A stretch of 64,000 bases of DNA from Roseateles sp. (GTDB taxonomy: Bacteria; Pseudomonadota; Gammaproteobacteria; Burkholderiales; Burkholderiaceae_C). The notes beneath the pieces were generated by a model. The model was not told the origin of the DNA. It did no database searches and saw only the letters and a list, made by a program, of their open reading frames with translations. Location: positions 29,986-93,985 of the forward strand of contig NZ_JAFAGT010000021.1 in NCBI RefSeq assembly GCF_019237615.1. Direction: 5' to 3'. Positions within the stretch are counted from its first letter, which is position 1; the number at the start of each line of letters is the position of its first letter. Shown one piece after another: positions 18,990 to 29,593 of this stretch. The position numbers and the translations under genes are program-made.

Positions 18990-19601
18990 ATGGGACGTGA
19001 AGCCAGTTGTACCGCCCGCGTGGGCAGCCAGAACGCCGAGGAAAGCGCCGAGGTCGCTGCCCTGCTCGAATCGACCACCGTCGTGCTGCGCGGCGCGATC
19101 AAGCGCAAATGGGATATCGCCGCGCTGCGCAACCTGCGCGTGGCCGACGAGGCGCTGCTGTTCGAGGCGGGCGATGAAGCGGTCGCCCTCGCGCTGGGCG
19201 AGAAGGAGGCCCAGCGCTGGCTGAAGAAGCTGCAGACGCCGCCACCCACGCTCGCCGCCAAGCTGGGCGTCAGCGCCGACAACCCGGCGCTGCTGATCGG
19301 GCCCACAGTGGGTGCGCTGGACCCGGCACTGGCCGAGGCGCTGGCCCATGGCCTGACTGGCAACGTCAAGGCCGCGCGGATGCTGGTGGCTGTCATCAGC
19401 AAACCCGGCGAGCTGGAGCGCATGGCCGACTTCCACGCCCAGATGATCTGCAAGACCGTGTGGGTGGTGCACCCCAAAGGCCCCGGCGCCTTCCCATCGG
19501 ATGCCGAAGTGCGCAGCGCGATGCGCGGCTGGGGCTATGTGGACAACAAGACCAGCGCCGTATCGGAGCGGCTCACCGCCACGCGCTACGTCAAGCGCTA
19601 A
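18990..19601 (+). CDS. Conserved hypothetical protein, DUF3052-like C-terminus
   Basis: 203 residues, soluble, no signal or membrane segment. A GAGGAG ribosome-binding site sits about 8 bases before the ATG. The first half is acidic and helical. The second half (KTVWVVHPKG, then EVRSAMRGWGYVDNKTSAVSE, and a closing TATRYVKR) resembles the DUF3052 fold, where a strand ending in a P-K motif is followed by a helix and a strand ending in R[FY]. Family function is unknown. The stop codon interlocks with that of the convergent regulator-like gene (shared CTAA). Confidence 0.6.
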   Translation: MGREASCTARVGSQNAEESAEVAALLESTTVVLRGAIKRKWDIAALRNLRVADEALLFEAGDEAVALALGEKEAQRWLKKLQTPPPTLAAKLGVSADNPALLIGPTVGALDPALAEALAHGLTGNVKAARMLVAVISKPGELERMADFHAQMICKTVWVVHPKGPGAFPSDAEVRSAMRGWGYVDNKTSAVSERLTATRYVKR

Positions 19602-20242
19602 GCGATCAGCAGCTCGCGCGAGCGCACGTGCAGCAGGCGCACCAGGCGCCAGATGCGGCGCTCGATCTCGGCGCCGTCCAGCGCCCACAGCGCCGCGATC
19701 TCGGCCAGCAGCAGGCCTTGCGCCAGCAACGTCAGCAGATGGCGACTGGCCTGGTCGATCTGGCGCCCGGCTGGGCTGACGTCCCGCGGCGCCGCGGCCT
19801 GGCTCGCCGTGACGATGGGGCTGCGCGCGATGCCGAAGGCGGCCAGCGCCTGGCGCGCGAGCTGGGGGCTGAGCATGGCGCGGCGGCCATGCAGCCGCCA
19901 CAGCGCCTCGACCAGGCCAGTGCCGCCGCCGTCGTCCACGTGATAGGCGTTGGCGCCGGCGCTCAGCGCCGCGAACAACTGCAGGTCGTCGGCGGTAGGC
20001 GCCAGCAGCAGCAGCTGGGGGCGAACGGCCAGACGGCCCAGCTCGTGGGCGACGCGCATCGCATGGCTGTCCACCAGGCGCAGGTCGCAGGCGACGATGT
20101 CGGGCGCCAGCGCGCCGATCTCGTCGAGCGCATCGGCCAGCACATGGTGGCTGCCGGCCAGCGCCAGCCCCCCGGCCTGCAGCAGGGCCTGCGTGCGCCG
20201 CTGCGGGGCCTCGCCGAGACGGAGGAGATAGACGGAGGGCAT
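19598..20242 (-). CDS. Degenerate NarL/LuxR-type response regulator
   Basis: 214 residues from the ATG that begins MPSVYLLRL; a start 24 bases upstream is possible. Residues 1-115 follow a receiver pattern with Asp in IVACDLRLVD, but the early acidic pair is lost and the conserved Lys is replaced (AYHVDD). The C-terminal ~50 residues (LLTLLAQGLLLAEIAALW, then IERRIWRLVRLLHV) match a LuxR-type helix-turn-helix, weakly conserved. No kinase is adjacent. It may be a phosphorylation-independent regulator or protein-interaction module. Its stop interlocks with the convergent upstream gene. Confidence 0.6.
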   Translation of the reverse strand: MPSVYLLRLGEAPQRRTQALLQAGGLALAGSHHVLADALDEIGALAPDIVACDLRLVDSHAMRVAHELGRLAVRPQLLLLAPTADDLQLFAALSAGANAYHVDDGGGTGLVEALWRLHGRRAMLSPQLARQALAAFGIARSPIVTASQAAAPRDVSPAGRQIDQASRHLLTLLAQGLLLAEIAALWALDGAEIERRIWRLVRLLHVRSRELLIA

Positions 20243-20340
20243 GGCGGCGGCGGAAGGCGTCCGCATTGTGCGCGGTTCGCGCGCCGCCTCCCTAACTTGC
20301 AGCCGTCATCCCCCACGTCCAGGCGGTTGCCCGGGCGGCC

Positions 20341-22023
20341 TCACGCCGCCTGGCCTGCTGGCCGGCCAGCCTTGGGCAGGCGCTCTATCGGGCCCTGCGG
20401 CGCAAAGCTGTGGGCGCTGGCCAGCGGCCAATAGATCCTGAAGGTGTTGTGCGGCAGCTCGCCGCGCAGCAGCACGCCGGGCTCGACGAAGGGCAGCAGG
20501 TTGGCCAGCAGGCGCACCTCGTGCTTGTCCAGCCGGTGCACGATGTGCTGGGCCGTGATCTCCTGCGGGTGGCACAGGCCCGCGGCCTCGACCAGTTCCT
20601 TCAGCGCCTTCAACGTGTTCTGGTGGAAGTTGGCGACGCGCTGGGCCTTGTCGGGCACAACGATGGCGCGCTGGCGCACCGGGTCCTGCGTCGTCACGCC
20701 GGTGGGGCAGTGGCCCGTGTGGCAGGCCTGGGCCTGGATGCAGCCCAGCGCGAACATGAAGCCGCGCCCGGCATTGCACCAGTCCGCCCCCAGGGCCATC
20801 AGGCGCACGATGTCGAAGGCCGACGTCACCTTGCCGGCGCAGCCCAGCTTGACCTTGTCGCGCAGGTCCAGGCCTATCAGCGTGTTGTGTACCAGCAGCA
20901 GCCCTTCCTGCAGCGGCGCGCCGACGTTGTTGGTGAACTCCAGCGGCGCCGCGCCGGTACCGCCCTCTGCGCCGTCGACGACGATGAAGTCCGGCGTGAT
21001 GCCGGTCTCCAGCATGGCCTTGGCCAGCGCGAACCATTCCCAGGGGTGGCCGATGCAGAGTTTGAAGCCTGTGGGCTTGCCACCGGACAGCGTGCGCAGC
21101 TTGTCGATGAACTGCATCATCTCCACTGGCGTCGAGAACGCGCTGTGGCGGGCCGGCGAAATGCAGGCCTGACCCACCGGAACGCCGCGCGCGGCGGCGA
21201 TCTCCTCGGTCACCTTGGGGCCGGGCAGCACGCCCCCATGGCCGGGTTTGGCACCCTGGCTGAGCTTGAGCTCGATCATCTTGACCTGCGGGTCGCGCGC
21301 GGCGGCCTCGAAGCGCTCGGCGCTGAACGAGCCGTCATCGTTGCGGCAGCCGAAGTAGCCGGAGCCGATTTCCCAGATCAGGTCGCCACCATGCTGGCGG
21401 TGGTGCACGCTGATGGAGCCCTCGCCTGTGTCGTGCGCGAAGCCGCCGATCTTGGCGCCCTTGTTCAGCGCCAGGATGGCGTTGGCGCTCAACGCGCCAA
21501 AGCTCATCGCCGAGATGTTGAAGACGCTGGCCGAATAGGGCTGGGCGCGACCGGCGCCTATGGTGATGCGGAAGTCGTGGCTGGTCAGGTGCGTGGGTGC
21601 CAGCGAGTGGTTGATCCACTCGTAGCCGCGTGCGCTGACGTCCAGCTGGGTGCCGAAGGGGCGCTGGTCGGGGTCGCCCTTGGCGCGCTGGTAGACGATG
21701 GATCGCTGCGCGCGCGAGAACGGCGCGGCGTCGTTGTCGCCCTCCAGGAAGTACTGGCGGATCTCGGGGCGGATGAACTCCAGCAGGAAGCGCAGATGCC
21801 CGATAACGGGGTAGTTGCGCAGGATGGAGTGGCGCTGCTGGCGCATGTCGCGCAGGCCCAGCAGCGTGAGCGCGAGAAAGACCAGCACCAGCGCGCCGTT
21901 GCCCAGCCCCACCGTCCAGCCGACGGCGAAGCACAGCGCCAGCAGGCCGCACAGCATCCAGGTCAGATAGCGCAGCGGGAAATGCTCGTTGATGCGTCTC
22001 GTCCAGCCGGGCCAAGCAAGCAT
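20341..22023 (-). CDS. FMN-binding glutamate-synthase-family protein
   Basis: 560 residues from the ATG at 22023, which has a GAGGA site about 8 bases upstream and avoids overlap with divergent sppA. Two N-terminal transmembrane segments (~20-60) are followed by the GltS FMN barrel: GEGSISVHHRQHGGDL, KLSQGAKPGHGG, CISPARH and VDGAEGGTGAAP. A [3Fe-4S] cluster site is seen as C-x5-C-x4-C in CIQAQACHTGHC. This membrane-attached, single-subunit form lacks the glutaminase domain of true glutamate synthase. The electron donor and substrate are unknown. Confidence 0.85.
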   Translation of the reverse strand: MLAWPGWTRRINEHFPLRYLTWMLCGLLALCFAVGWTVGLGNGALVLVFLALTLLGLRDMRQQRHSILRNYPVIGHLRFLLEFIRPEIRQYFLEGDNDAAPFSRAQRSIVYQRAKGDPDQRPFGTQLDVSARGYEWINHSLAPTHLTSHDFRITIGAGRAQPYSASVFNISAMSFGALSANAILALNKGAKIGGFAHDTGEGSISVHHRQHGGDLIWEIGSGYFGCRNDDGSFSAERFEAAARDPQVKMIELKLSQGAKPGHGGVLPGPKVTEEIAAARGVPVGQACISPARHSAFSTPVEMMQFIDKLRTLSGGKPTGFKLCIGHPWEWFALAKAMLETGITPDFIVVDGAEGGTGAAPLEFTNNVGAPLQEGLLLVHNTLIGLDLRDKVKLGCAGKVTSAFDIVRLMALGADWCNAGRGFMFALGCIQAQACHTGHCPTGVTTQDPVRQRAIVVPDKAQRVANFHQNTLKALKELVEAAGLCHPQEITAQHIVHRLDKHEVRLLANLLPFVEPGVLLRGELPHNTFRIYWPLASAHSFAPQGPIERLPKAGRPAGQAA

Positions 22024-22109
22024 GAAAAATCCTCGTAAACCATGACCGACGGAGCTTAAGCCCGCGGGCACGCACAATCGCCACGCATCAACCCTCAAGG
22101 TGGCCGCCC

Positions 22110-23993
22110 ATGAAGTCCCTGTTCTCCGCAATCGGCTGGTTGTTCTCCAAGGCCTGGTGGCTGCTCGACGGCACGCGTCGGGCGCTGATGAACCTGTTCG
22201 TGCTGCTACTGGTCGTCATCGTCGCGACGGCCCTGCTGACGCGAGGCCCCAAGGCCCTGGCCGACAAGACCACCCTCGTCCTCAAGCTCGACGGGAACCT
22301 CGTCGAGCAGTTCTCCGGCAGCCCGCGCGAGCAGCTGCTGGCCCAGGCCCAGGGCCGCGGCACGCCCAAGCAGACCCGGCTGCGTGACGTGCTGGCCGCA
22401 CTGGAGCTGGCAGCCAAGGACGACAAGATCAGCAGCGTGCTGCTGGACGTGGAGGACCTGCAGGGCGCCGGCCTGGCCGGCCTGCACGAGGTCAGCGCCG
22501 CGCTGCAGCGCTTTCGCAAGACCAGCGGCAAGCCCGTCGTCGCCTACGCCGACAGCTACAGCCAGCGCGGCTACTTCCTCGCGGCCCAGGCCGGTGAGGT
22601 CTACCTGCACCCCATGGGCATGGTCATGCTGGAGGGCTTCGGCCGCTGGCGCACCTACTACAAGGACGCGCTGGACCGCATCGGCGTGACGCCCCATGTC
22701 ATCAAGGTCGGCACCTACAAAAGCTTTGCCGAGCCCTATACCGCCACCGGCCCCAGCCCCGCGACGATGGAGGCCGAGGGGCTGGTCTACGGCGAGCTGT
22801 GGAGCGGCTTCACGGGCACGATCGAGACGGCGCGCAAGCTGGAGGCCGGCGCCATCGGCCGGAGCATCGACCAGATCCCGCAGCTGTTGGCCGCCGTGAA
22901 GGGTGACGCGGCCCAGCTGGCCGTGCAGGCCAAGCTCGTCGACGGCCTGAAGACGCGCGACCAGATGCGCGAGCTGCTCATCGCCAAGGGCGCCCGAGAC
23001 GAGGACAGCAAGAGCTTCCGCCAGGTGTCGCTGGCCCAGTACATGGCCTATGTGAAGGACGCCGGCGCGCCGAACAAGCTGCAGCCGGGCGTCGGCATCG
23101 TCGTGGCCGAGGGCGAGATCGTCGACGGCGATGCCGGCCCGGGCCGCATTGGCGGCGACTCCACGGCCCGCCTGATCCGCAAGGCACGCGAGGACGAGGC
23201 CATCAAGGCCGTCGTGCTGCGCGTGAACTCGCCCGGCGGCAGCGCCTTCGCGTCCGAGATCGTTCGCCGCGAGCTGGAGCTGACGCGCCAGGCCGGCAAG
23301 CCCGTTGTCGTCTCCATGGGCGACGTGGCGGCCTCCGGCGGCTACTGGATCTCCATGGCCAGCGACGCCGTCATCGCCGACGCCGGCACCATCACGGGCA
23401 GCATCGGCGTGTTCGGCATCCTGCCCACGGCCGAGGGCCTGATGAACAAGCTGTCGCTGCATACGGGCGGCGTCACGACGACCTGGCTGGCCGGTGGCTT
23501 CGACCCGCGCCGGCCGCTGGACCCGCGGCTGCAGGCTGCGGTACAGGCCGGCATCGACCACATCTATGCCCGCTTCACCGGCCTCGCCGCCCAGGCGCGC
23601 AAGAGCACACCGGAGAAGATCGACACCGTCGCCCAGGGCCGCATCTGGACCGGCGCTCAGGCGCGCGAGCGAGGCCTGGTGGACCGTCTGGGCAGCTTCG
23701 ACGACGCAGTGCAGACAGCGGTGCAGTTGGCCAAGTTGGAGGTCAAGGCGGGCGAGAAGCCGCGCGTGACCTATGTGGAGCGCGACCTCAGCCGCGGCGA
23801 ACGCCTGCTCGCGTCGCTGACCGACGTGATGGCGCCATCCCTGGCCCGGGCCGTCGGGCAGTCGCTGGGCTTGGACGCGCTGCCGGCGCCCGTCGTCGAG
23901 GAACTGGCCGTGCTCAAGGATCTGTCCAAGGTGGCGGCGCGCGGCCAGTGGGACCGCGCCGCGGCCGTTCACTGTCTCTGCGGCGCGCCTTAG
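22110..23993 (+). CDS. sppA: Signal peptide peptidase SppA, 67K type
   Basis: 627 residues. One N-terminal transmembrane helix (~29-48, [13 protein letters not shown]) anchors a duplicated ClpP-like periplasmic region. The Ser-Lys dyad is split between halves as in E. coli: the general-base Lys in [12 protein letters not shown] (~208) and the nucleophile Ser in [10 protein letters not shown] (~410). It digests signal peptides left in the inner membrane after secretion. The gene is divergent from the glutamate-synthase-like gene, and its TAG interlocks with the stop of the ABC permease (shared TTAG). Confidence 0.93.
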   Translation: MKSLFSAIGWLFSKAWWLLDGTRRALMNLFVLLLVVIVATALLTRGPKALADKTTLVLKLDGNLVEQFSGSPREQLLAQAQGRGTPKQTRLRDVLAALELAAKDDKISSVLLDVEDLQGAGLAGLHEVSAALQRFRKTSGKPVVAYADSYSQRGYFLAAQAGEVYLHPMGMVMLEGFGRWRTYYKDALDRIGVTPHVIKVGTYKSFAEPYTATGPSPATMEAEGLVYGELWSGFTGTIETARKLEAGAIGRSIDQIPQLLAAVKGDAAQLAVQAKLVDGLKTRDQMRELLIAKGARDEDSKSFRQVSLAQYMAYVKDAGAPNKLQPGVGIVVAEGEIVDGDAGPGRIGGDSTARLIRKAREDEAIKAVVLRVNSPGGSAFASEIVRRELELTRQAGKPVVVSMGDVAASGGYWISMASDAVIADAGTITGSIGVFGILPTAEGLMNKLSLHTGGVTTTWLAGGFDPRRPLDPRLQAAVQAGIDHIYARFTGLAAQARKSTPEKIDTVAQGRIWTGAQARERGLVDRLGSFDDAVQTAVQLAKLEVKAGEKPRVTYVERDLSRGERLLASLTDVMAPSLARAVGQSLGLDALPAPVVEELAVLKDLSKVAARGQWDRAAAVHCLCGAP

Positions 23994-25117
23994 TCGAGCG
24001 TCCGGCGGTAGCGCAGCAGCGCCACGCCGCCCGCCACCGCCAGGAAGGCCAGCATGGGCCACAGCTCGGGCAGCAGTTCCGCGGCGCCCGAGCCCTTCAG
24101 CATGACGCCGCGCACGATGCGCAGGAAATGCGTCAGCGGCAGCAGCTCGCCCAGCGCCTGGGCCCAGGCCGGCATGCCGCGGAACGGGAACATGAAGCCC
24201 GACAGCAGCATGGAAGGCAGGAAGAAGAAGAAGGTCAGCTGCAGGGCCTGCAGCTGGTTGCGGGCCAGCGTGGAGAACGTGAAGCCCACGCCCAGGTTGG
24301 CCAGCATGAAGACGCCGATCAGGGCCAGCAGCAGGCCGATGCTGCCGACCATGGGCACGCTGAACAGCAGCCAGGCCGCCCCCAGGATGACGCCCAGCTG
24401 CACATAGCCCAGCACCACATAGGGCAGGATCTTGCCGACCATGACCTCGATGGGCCGCACGGGCGTGGCCAACAGGTTCTCCATCGTTCCCCGCTCGCGC
24501 TCGCGCGTCATGGCCAGCGCCGTCAGCATCACCATGGTCATGGTCAGGATGGTGCCGACCAGGCCAGGCACGATGTTGTAGCGCGACAGGCCCTCGGGGT
24601 TGTAGCGGCGCTGGATGCGCACCTCGAACGGCGGCGCCTGCGGCGCCAGCGCAGCCAGTGCGCCGCGCAGGTCGCGGCTCAGCGCGCTCTGACCCAGCTG
24701 GCTCAGCGCGGCGATGGCGTTGCCGGCGGCCGAGGGGTCGGTCGCGTCGGCGGCGATCAGCACGGCCGGCTTCTCGCCGCGCACGACGCGGGCGCCGAAG
24801 TCGTCCGGCACGACGACAAGGAACTGGATGTCGCCACGCTGCAGCAGCGCATCGCCGCGCGACTCCGCGATGCCGCTCTCGACGACGCGGAAATAGCCGC
24901 TGGTCTGCAGCGCCGCGACGAGGCTGCGCGCCATCGGGCTGGCGTCCTGAGACACGACGGCCGTCGGCAGGCCCTTGGGGTCGGTGTTGATGGCATAGCC
25001 GAACAGCACCAGCTGCATGATGGGCACGCCCACGGCCATCGCGAACGTGAGCTTGTCGCGCAGCATCTGCTGCACTTCCTTCAGCGCGATGGCAAAGGTG
25101 CGGGCCAGGGCTTGCAT
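23990..25117 (-). CDS. ABC-2 type exporter permease
   Basis: 375 residues. One N-terminal membrane helix (~22-45) is followed by a ~130-residue periplasmic domain ([26 protein letters not shown]) and five C-terminal helices, the layout of the YbhS/YhhJ/drug-export permease family. The motif [18 protein letters not shown], typical of ABC-2 permeases, is present near residue 205. It is the membrane half of the exporter whose ATPase gene ends on the same base and whose adaptor lies upstream. Only one permease gene is present, so it probably forms a homodimer. Confidence 0.9.
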   Translation of the reverse strand: MQALARTFAIALKEVQQMLRDKLTFAMAVGVPIMQLVLFGYAINTDPKGLPTAVVSQDASPMARSLVAALQTSGYFRVVESGIAESRGDALLQRGDIQFLVVVPDDFGARVVRGEKPAVLIAADATDPSAAGNAIAALSQLGQSALSRDLRGALAALAPQAPPFEVRIQRRYNPEGLSRYNIVPGLVGTILTMTMVMLTALAMTRERERGTMENLLATPVRPIEVMVGKILPYVVLGYVQLGVILGAAWLLFSVPMVGSIGLLLALIGVFMLANLGVGFTFSTLARNQLQALQLTFFFFLPSMLLSGFMFPFRGMPAWAQALGELLPLTHFLRIVRGVMLKGSGAAELLPELWPMLAFLAVAGGVALLRYRRTLD

Positions 25118-25863
25118 CAGCCAGCCTCGGCAAAGTTGTCGGTGGCCTGACCGACGAGGCGCACGAAGGCGTCCTCGAGGTCGCTGGCGCCGGCGGCCTC
25201 GACGATGGACGCTGCCGTGCCGCGCGCCAGCACCCGGCCATAGGCGATGTAGACCAGCTCGTCGCAGCGCTCGGCCTCGTCCATGTAGTGGGTGGACACC
25301 AGCACGGTGATGCCCTCGCCGGCGAGACGATGGATATGCTCCCAGAACTCGCGGCGGGCCTTGGGGTCGACGCCGGCCGTGGGCTCGTCCAGCAGCAGCA
25401 GGCGCGGCCGGTGCAGCAGGCAGGCGGCCAGCGCCAGGCGCTGCTTCCAGCCACCGGACAGCGCGCCGGCCAGCTGCTTCTCGCGGCTGGCCAGCCCCAG
25501 TCGCTGCAGCGCGGCGGCCACGGCCTCACGACGGTCGGCCATCGAGAACAGCCGCGCGATGAAGTCCAGGTTCTCGCGTATCGACAAGTCCTCGTAGAGG
25601 CCGAATCTCTGCGTCATGTAGCCGACCTGGCGCTTGACCTCGGTGGCCTGGCGGCGGAAGTCCAGGCCCAGCACCCGCCCGTCGCCGGCATCGGGCGTCA
25701 GCAGGCCGCAGAGCATGCGCAGTGAAGTGGTCTTGCCGCTGCCGTTGGGACCAAGGAAGCCGACGATGCGGCCGGCCGCGACCTGCATGTCCACACCATC
25801 GACGACCTTGCGGCCGCCGTAGGACTTGCTCAGCCCCTTCACGTCGATGGTCAGCTCGGTCAT
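25117..25863 (-). CDS. ABC exporter ATP-binding protein
   Basis: 248 residues from the ATG at 25863. Walker A is [10 protein letters not shown] (~39), the signature is [10 protein letters not shown] and Walker B is [12 protein letters not shown], followed by the H-loop in STHYMDEAE. It belongs to the DrrA/YbhF-like family that pairs with ABC-2 permeases. The start overlaps the stop of the adaptor gene by 4 bases. Export of a small toxic compound is the family expectation; the cargo is unknown. Confidence 0.94.
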   Translation of the reverse strand: MTELTIDVKGLSKSYGGRKVVDGVDMQVAAGRIVGFLGPNGSGKTTSLRMLCGLLTPDAGDGRVLGLDFRRQATEVKRQVGYMTQRFGLYEDLSIRENLDFIARLFSMADRREAVAAALQRLGLASREKQLAGALSGGWKQRLALAACLLHRPRLLLLDEPTAGVDPKARREFWEHIHRLAGEGITVLVSTHYMDEAERCDELVYIAYGRVLARGTAASIVEAAGASDLEDAFVRLVGQATDNFAEAG

Positions 25864-26804
25864 GGTGTCACATCCAGCGGCTGGCCCGGATGCAGCCGCT
25901 CCGCATCCTCGGCCTTCAGCGGCCGCGCCTCGACGAGGAAGACCAGCTTGTCGCGCTGCTGGTTGGAGTAGATGACGGGCGGCGTGTACTCCGGCCCTGC
26001 GGCGATGAAGCTGATGCGCGCCGGGATGGCCGCGCCGCAGCCGTCGCAATGCAGCTGCACGATCGCATCGGGCTTGAGCCGGCCGACGGCTGACTGCGGC
26101 ACGTAGAAGCGCGCCTTGCGGTGAGCCGGTGGCAGCAAGGCCAGCACGGGCTGGCCGGCCTGCACCCACTCGCCGGGACGCAGGAAGACGTCTTGCACGC
26201 GGGCCGGCATGGGCGCGCTCTGCCGCTTCTGCTCGACGCGCCAGGCCGTCTGCGCGCGGCTGCTCTGCGCCGCCTCGGCGAGCGCGCGGGCGGCGCTGCG
26301 CTCGTCCTCGCGCGAGGGCAGCCGGGCGACCGCGAGCGCCGCCTCCAGTTCGGCGACGCGGGCGCGCGCCTGGGCCAGCGTCGTCGCCGCGTCGTCCACG
26401 CGGGCCTGGGCCACGAAGCCCTGCATCAGCAGCTGCTGCTGGCGCTGGAGGTCCACGCCTGCCAGGCGCTCGGCGGCACGGGCCTGCTCCAGCTGGGCCC
26501 GGGCGACCGCCAGCTCGGGCGCGCGCCTGCCCTTGTCTGTGTCCCGGGCCTGGGCCAGCGCGCTCTGCGCTCGCGCCCGGGCCTCGCTGTCGGCCGCGAG
26601 ATCGGGCGTCGGGTCCAGCTCGAACAACGGCTGCCCCGCCGCGACTGCGTCGCCCGAGCGCACCGCCAGCGTTGCCAGCCGCCCGGCCACCGGTGGAGCG
26701 ATGTAGACCAGCTCGGCCTCGGCATAGCCCGTCCAGCCTTCGCTCGGCTTGTCACCGCAGCCGGCCACCAGCACGGCCACCACCGGCAGAAAGATTCGCT
26801 TCAT
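25860..26804 (-). CDS. HlyD/YbhG-type efflux adaptor lipoprotein
   Basis: 314 residues from the ATG at 26804, preferred because it gives a clean lipoprotein signal (FLPVVAVLVAGC) after a GGAG site. A biotinyl-lipoyl-like half-motif (VAGRLATLAVRSGDAVAAGQ), a long Ala/Arg/Gln-rich coiled-coil hairpin (~70-190) and the second half-motif (VFLRPGEWVQAGQPVLAL) follow, then a beta domain. It links the inner-membrane ABC exporter to an outer-membrane channel encoded elsewhere. It is the first gene of the adaptor-ATPase-permease operon. Confidence 0.9.
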   Translation of the reverse strand: MKRIFLPVVAVLVAGCGDKPSEGWTGYAEAELVYIAPPVAGRLATLAVRSGDAVAAGQPLFELDPTPDLAADSEARARAQSALAQARDTDKGRRAPELAVARAQLEQARAAERLAGVDLQRQQQLLMQGFVAQARVDDAATTLAQARARVAELEAALAVARLPSREDERSAARALAEAAQSSRAQTAWRVEQKRQSAPMPARVQDVFLRPGEWVQAGQPVLALLPPAHRKARFYVPQSAVGRLKPDAIVQLHCDGCGAAIPARISFIAAGPEYTPPVIYSNQQRDKLVFLVEARPLKAEDAERLHPGQPLDVTP

Positions 26805-26876
26805 GACAACAACTCCACGAGGGGCGGGACTTTTCGCCAAGTGTTCGGCAAATCGCAAGGCGTGGCCAAACTCTTG

Positions 26877-26904
26877 TTGCCGGCATCAATCCGATCACTA
26901 GCAT
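26877..26904 (+). promoter_or_regulatory. Candidate sigma-70-type promoter of the chemoreceptor gene
   Basis: TTGCCG (-35) and TAGCAT (-10) are separated by 16 bases, ending 52 bases before the ATG. The match is moderate and was found only by eye. Confidence 0.35.
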
Positions 26905-26956
26905 TCTCACGAGGAGGCCGCACCCGGCGGTCTGGCAAGGAGCAAGGAGCACGGCC

Positions 26957-28288
26957 ATGAATGTCGCCACCTGGATGCGCAGTTTCACGATCAGAACCCG
27001 GATGCACGGGGCCATCGCCATGGTGTTGCTGATGTTCGCGGCGCTGGCCCTGACGGGACTGCTGGGCGGCCGCCAGCTGACGGCCCTGCAGGCCGAGGCC
27101 ACGACGCGCACGACGCAGGACCTCCAGCAGCTCGCCGCCATCCGCCAGGCCCTGGCCGAGGTGCACCAGGCCGAGGGCCTGCCGGAGATCCCCAGGCAGA
27201 CGCTGCGCGACATCGAGAAGCGCGTGGAGAAGCTGGCTGGCGTCGCCGACGGGCAGGTCAAGGCGGCCGAGGCCGCGTTCAGCGCAGAGATGCTGCGCAT
27301 AGGCTGGCGCGCGCTGGCCGTGTTGACCCTGGTGCTGGTACTGGTCGTGCCGCTGACGCTGATCAATTCCTCCACCATCACCACCCCCATGCGCTATGCC
27401 TGCACGGTGGCCCAGTCCATCGCCAGCGGCGACCTGAACAACGATGTGCGCATCGCCGGCCGCGACGAGGCGGCCGACCTGCTGCGCGCGCTGGATGCCA
27501 TGCAGGCCAGCCTGCGCGGCCTGGTCAGCCAGGTCAAGACCTCGGCGCTCAGCATAGAGACGGCCAGCGACGAGGTGGCCGCGGGCAACCACGACCTCAG
27601 CCAGCGCACCGAGCGCACCGCCTCCAGCCTGCAGCGCACGACCAATTCCATGGACGAGCTGACCCTGGGTGTGCGCCATGGCGCCAACGCGGCGGGCAAG
27701 GCGCGCGAGCTGGCCGCGGGCGCGGCCGAGGTGGCGCAGCGCGGTGGCCAGGAGGTGTCCGAGGTCGTCGCGACGATGGATGAGATCAACGCCAGCTCGC
27801 GCCGCATCGGCGACATCGTGGGCCTGATCGACAGCATCGCCTTCCAGACCAACATCCTGGCGCTGAACGCGGCCGTCGAGGCGGCGCGCGCCGGCGAGCA
27901 GGGCAAGGGCTTCGCCGTCGTCGCCACCGAGGTGCGCTCGCTGGCGCAGCGCTCGGCGGGTGCGGCGCGCGAGATCAAGTCTCTGATCACCGCCAGCGTC
28001 GAGCGCACCGAGGCTGGTGCGCGCCTGGTGCAGCAGGCCGGCGCGACGATGCAGGACATCGTGGACAACGTGCAGAAGGTCAGCGACATGATCGGCGAGG
28101 TTGCCACCGGCGCGGCCGACCAGAGCACGCGCATCGGCCAGATCAACGGCGCCGTCAACCAGCTCGACGACATGACGCAGCAGAACGCCGCACTGGTGGA
28201 GCAGTCAGCCGCTGCCGCCGACAGCCTGCGCCAGCAGCTGCAGCTGCTGACCGGCGCAGTGGCGCAATTCCGGCTCGAAGGACGCTGA
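26957..28288 (+). CDS. Methyl-accepting chemotaxis protein
   Basis: 443 residues. Two transmembrane helices (~17-38 and ~117-137) enclose a short periplasmic domain of ~75 residues rich in Gln/Ala/Glu. A HAMP domain and the cytoplasmic signalling coiled coil follow, with the conserved hairpin tip containing [17 protein letters not shown] and [16 protein letters not shown]. It transmits ligand state to CheA/CheW; no other che gene is nearby, so it is an orphan receptor. The small periplasmic domain is shorter than the usual four-helix bundle. Confidence 0.95.
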   Translation: MNVATWMRSFTIRTRMHGAIAMVLLMFAALALTGLLGGRQLTALQAEATTRTTQDLQQLAAIRQALAEVHQAEGLPEIPRQTLRDIEKRVEKLAGVADGQVKAAEAAFSAEMLRIGWRALAVLTLVLVLVVPLTLINSSTITTPMRYACTVAQSIASGDLNNDVRIAGRDEAADLLRALDAMQASLRGLVSQVKTSALSIETASDEVAAGNHDLSQRTERTASSLQRTTNSMDELTLGVRHGANAAGKARELAAGAAEVAQRGGQEVSEVVATMDEINASSRRIGDIVGLIDSIAFQTNILALNAAVEAARAGEQGKGFAVVATEVRSLAQRSAGAAREIKSLITASVERTEAGARLVQQAGATMQDIVDNVQKVSDMIGEVATGAADQSTRIGQINGAVNQLDDMTQQNAALVEQSAAAADSLRQQLQLLTGAVAQFRLEGR

Positions 28289-28317
28289 AAGCGCGGACCG
28301 CCTAGAATGCGGTCCCA

Positions 28318-28369
28318 TAGCGCCGATTTGTTCCGGATTGCGGGCGCTCTACAAATGCCGCTAAACAGG
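28318..28369 (+). ncRNA. SAM-II riboswitch aptamer
   Basis: A 52-base stretch aligns along its whole length with the SAM-II aptamer as I remember it from the crystallised metX example. P1 is AGCGCC (28319-28324) paired with GGCGCT (28343-28348). The conserved GATTT, ATTGC, ACAAAT and GCTAAA blocks are all in order. The pseudoknot helix is preserved with different bases: GCGG (28340-28343) can pair with CCGC (28358-28361), and CC (28333-28334) with GG (28368-28369). It lies 55 bases before metX, whose product starts methionine synthesis, so S-adenosylmethionine feedback is expected. Confidence 0.9.
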
Positions 28370-28375
28370 ACTCCG

Positions 28376-28410
28376 AAACCGGCGTCCGCAAAAGTGGCCG
28401 CCGGTTTTTT
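28376..28410 (+). terminator. Intrinsic terminator between SAM-II aptamer and metX
   Basis: A perfect 9-bp stem AAACCGGCG / CGCCGGTTT (28376-28384 with 28399-28407) is followed directly by more T residues. It sits after the aptamer and before the metX ribosome-binding site (GGAG at 28414), the place of an expression platform that works by premature termination. Confidence 0.8.
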
Positions 28411-28424
28411 ATTGGAGTGAGGCC

Positions 28425-29593
28425 ATGACGGGCCGAAGCGTCGGCGACGTGTCGCCGCAGAGTTTTCATTTCGACGAGCCGCTGCCGCTGCGCAGCGGCG
28501 CCAGCCTGGGGCCCTACGACCTGATGGTCGAGACCTATGGCCGGCTCAACGCCGAGCGCAGCAACGCGGTACTGGTCTGTCATGCGTTGAACGCCAGCCA
28601 CCATGTGGCCGGCAGCTACGCCGGCCAGGCCAAGAGCGAGGGCTGGTGGGACAACCTCATCGGCCCGGGCAAGCCGCTGGACACCGACAAGTTCTTCGTC
28701 ATCGGAGTCAACAACCTCGGCTCCTGCTTCGGCTCCACGGGCCCCATGCACGCCAATCCGGCCACCGGCCGGGCCTGGGGCGCGGACTTTCCCGTCGTCA
28801 CGGTGCAGGACTGGGTGGATGCCCAGGCCCGTGTCGTCGAACGCTTCGGCATCCTCAAGCTGGCGGCCGTGCTGGGCGGCTCGCTGGGCGGCATGCAGGC
28901 GCTGGACTGGGCGCTGCGCTACCCCGAGCGCCTCGCCCATTGCATCGCGATCGCGACGGCGCCCAACCTGTCGGCGCAGAACATCGCCTTCAACGAGGTG
29001 GCGCGCCGCGCCATCGTGACCGACCCCGACTTTCACGGCGGCCACTTCTACGCCCATGGCGTGGTGCCCAAGCGCGGCCTGCGCGTGGCGCGCATGATCG
29101 GCCACATCACCTATTTGAGCGACGACGTGATGGCCGAGAAGTTCGGCCGCGAGCTGAAGTCGGGCGAGCTGGGTTACTCGACGCAGGACATCGAGTTCCA
29201 GATCGAGAGCTACCTGCGCTACCAGGGCGACAAGTTCAGTGACTATTTCGACGCCAACACCTATCTGCTGATCACGCGCGCGCTGGACTACTTCGACCCG
29301 GCGGCCGAGCATGGCGGCGACCTCGCGCGCGCATTCGCCAGCGCGCGGGCCAAGTTCCTGGTGGCGAGCTTCACGACCGACTGGCGCTTCTCGCCGGCGC
29401 GCTCTCGAGAAATAGTCAAGGCGCTGCTCGACAACCGCCTGGACGTGTCCTACGCCGAAATCGATGCGCCGCATGGCCACGACGCCTTCCTGCTCGACGA
29501 CCCGCGCTACCACGGCGTGCTGAGGGCCTACTTCGAGCGCATCGCGGGCGAGCTGGAAAGGCCTGCCGTGCTGCAGTTCAAGGGGGTGGCCAT

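Noticed and set aside
26850..26956. Possible FliA (sigma-28) promoter before the chemoreceptor
   Set aside because: An AAACT-like box and a GCCGGCAT box occur, but their spacing is far too short for the sigma-28 consensus; the sigma-70-like pair fits better.
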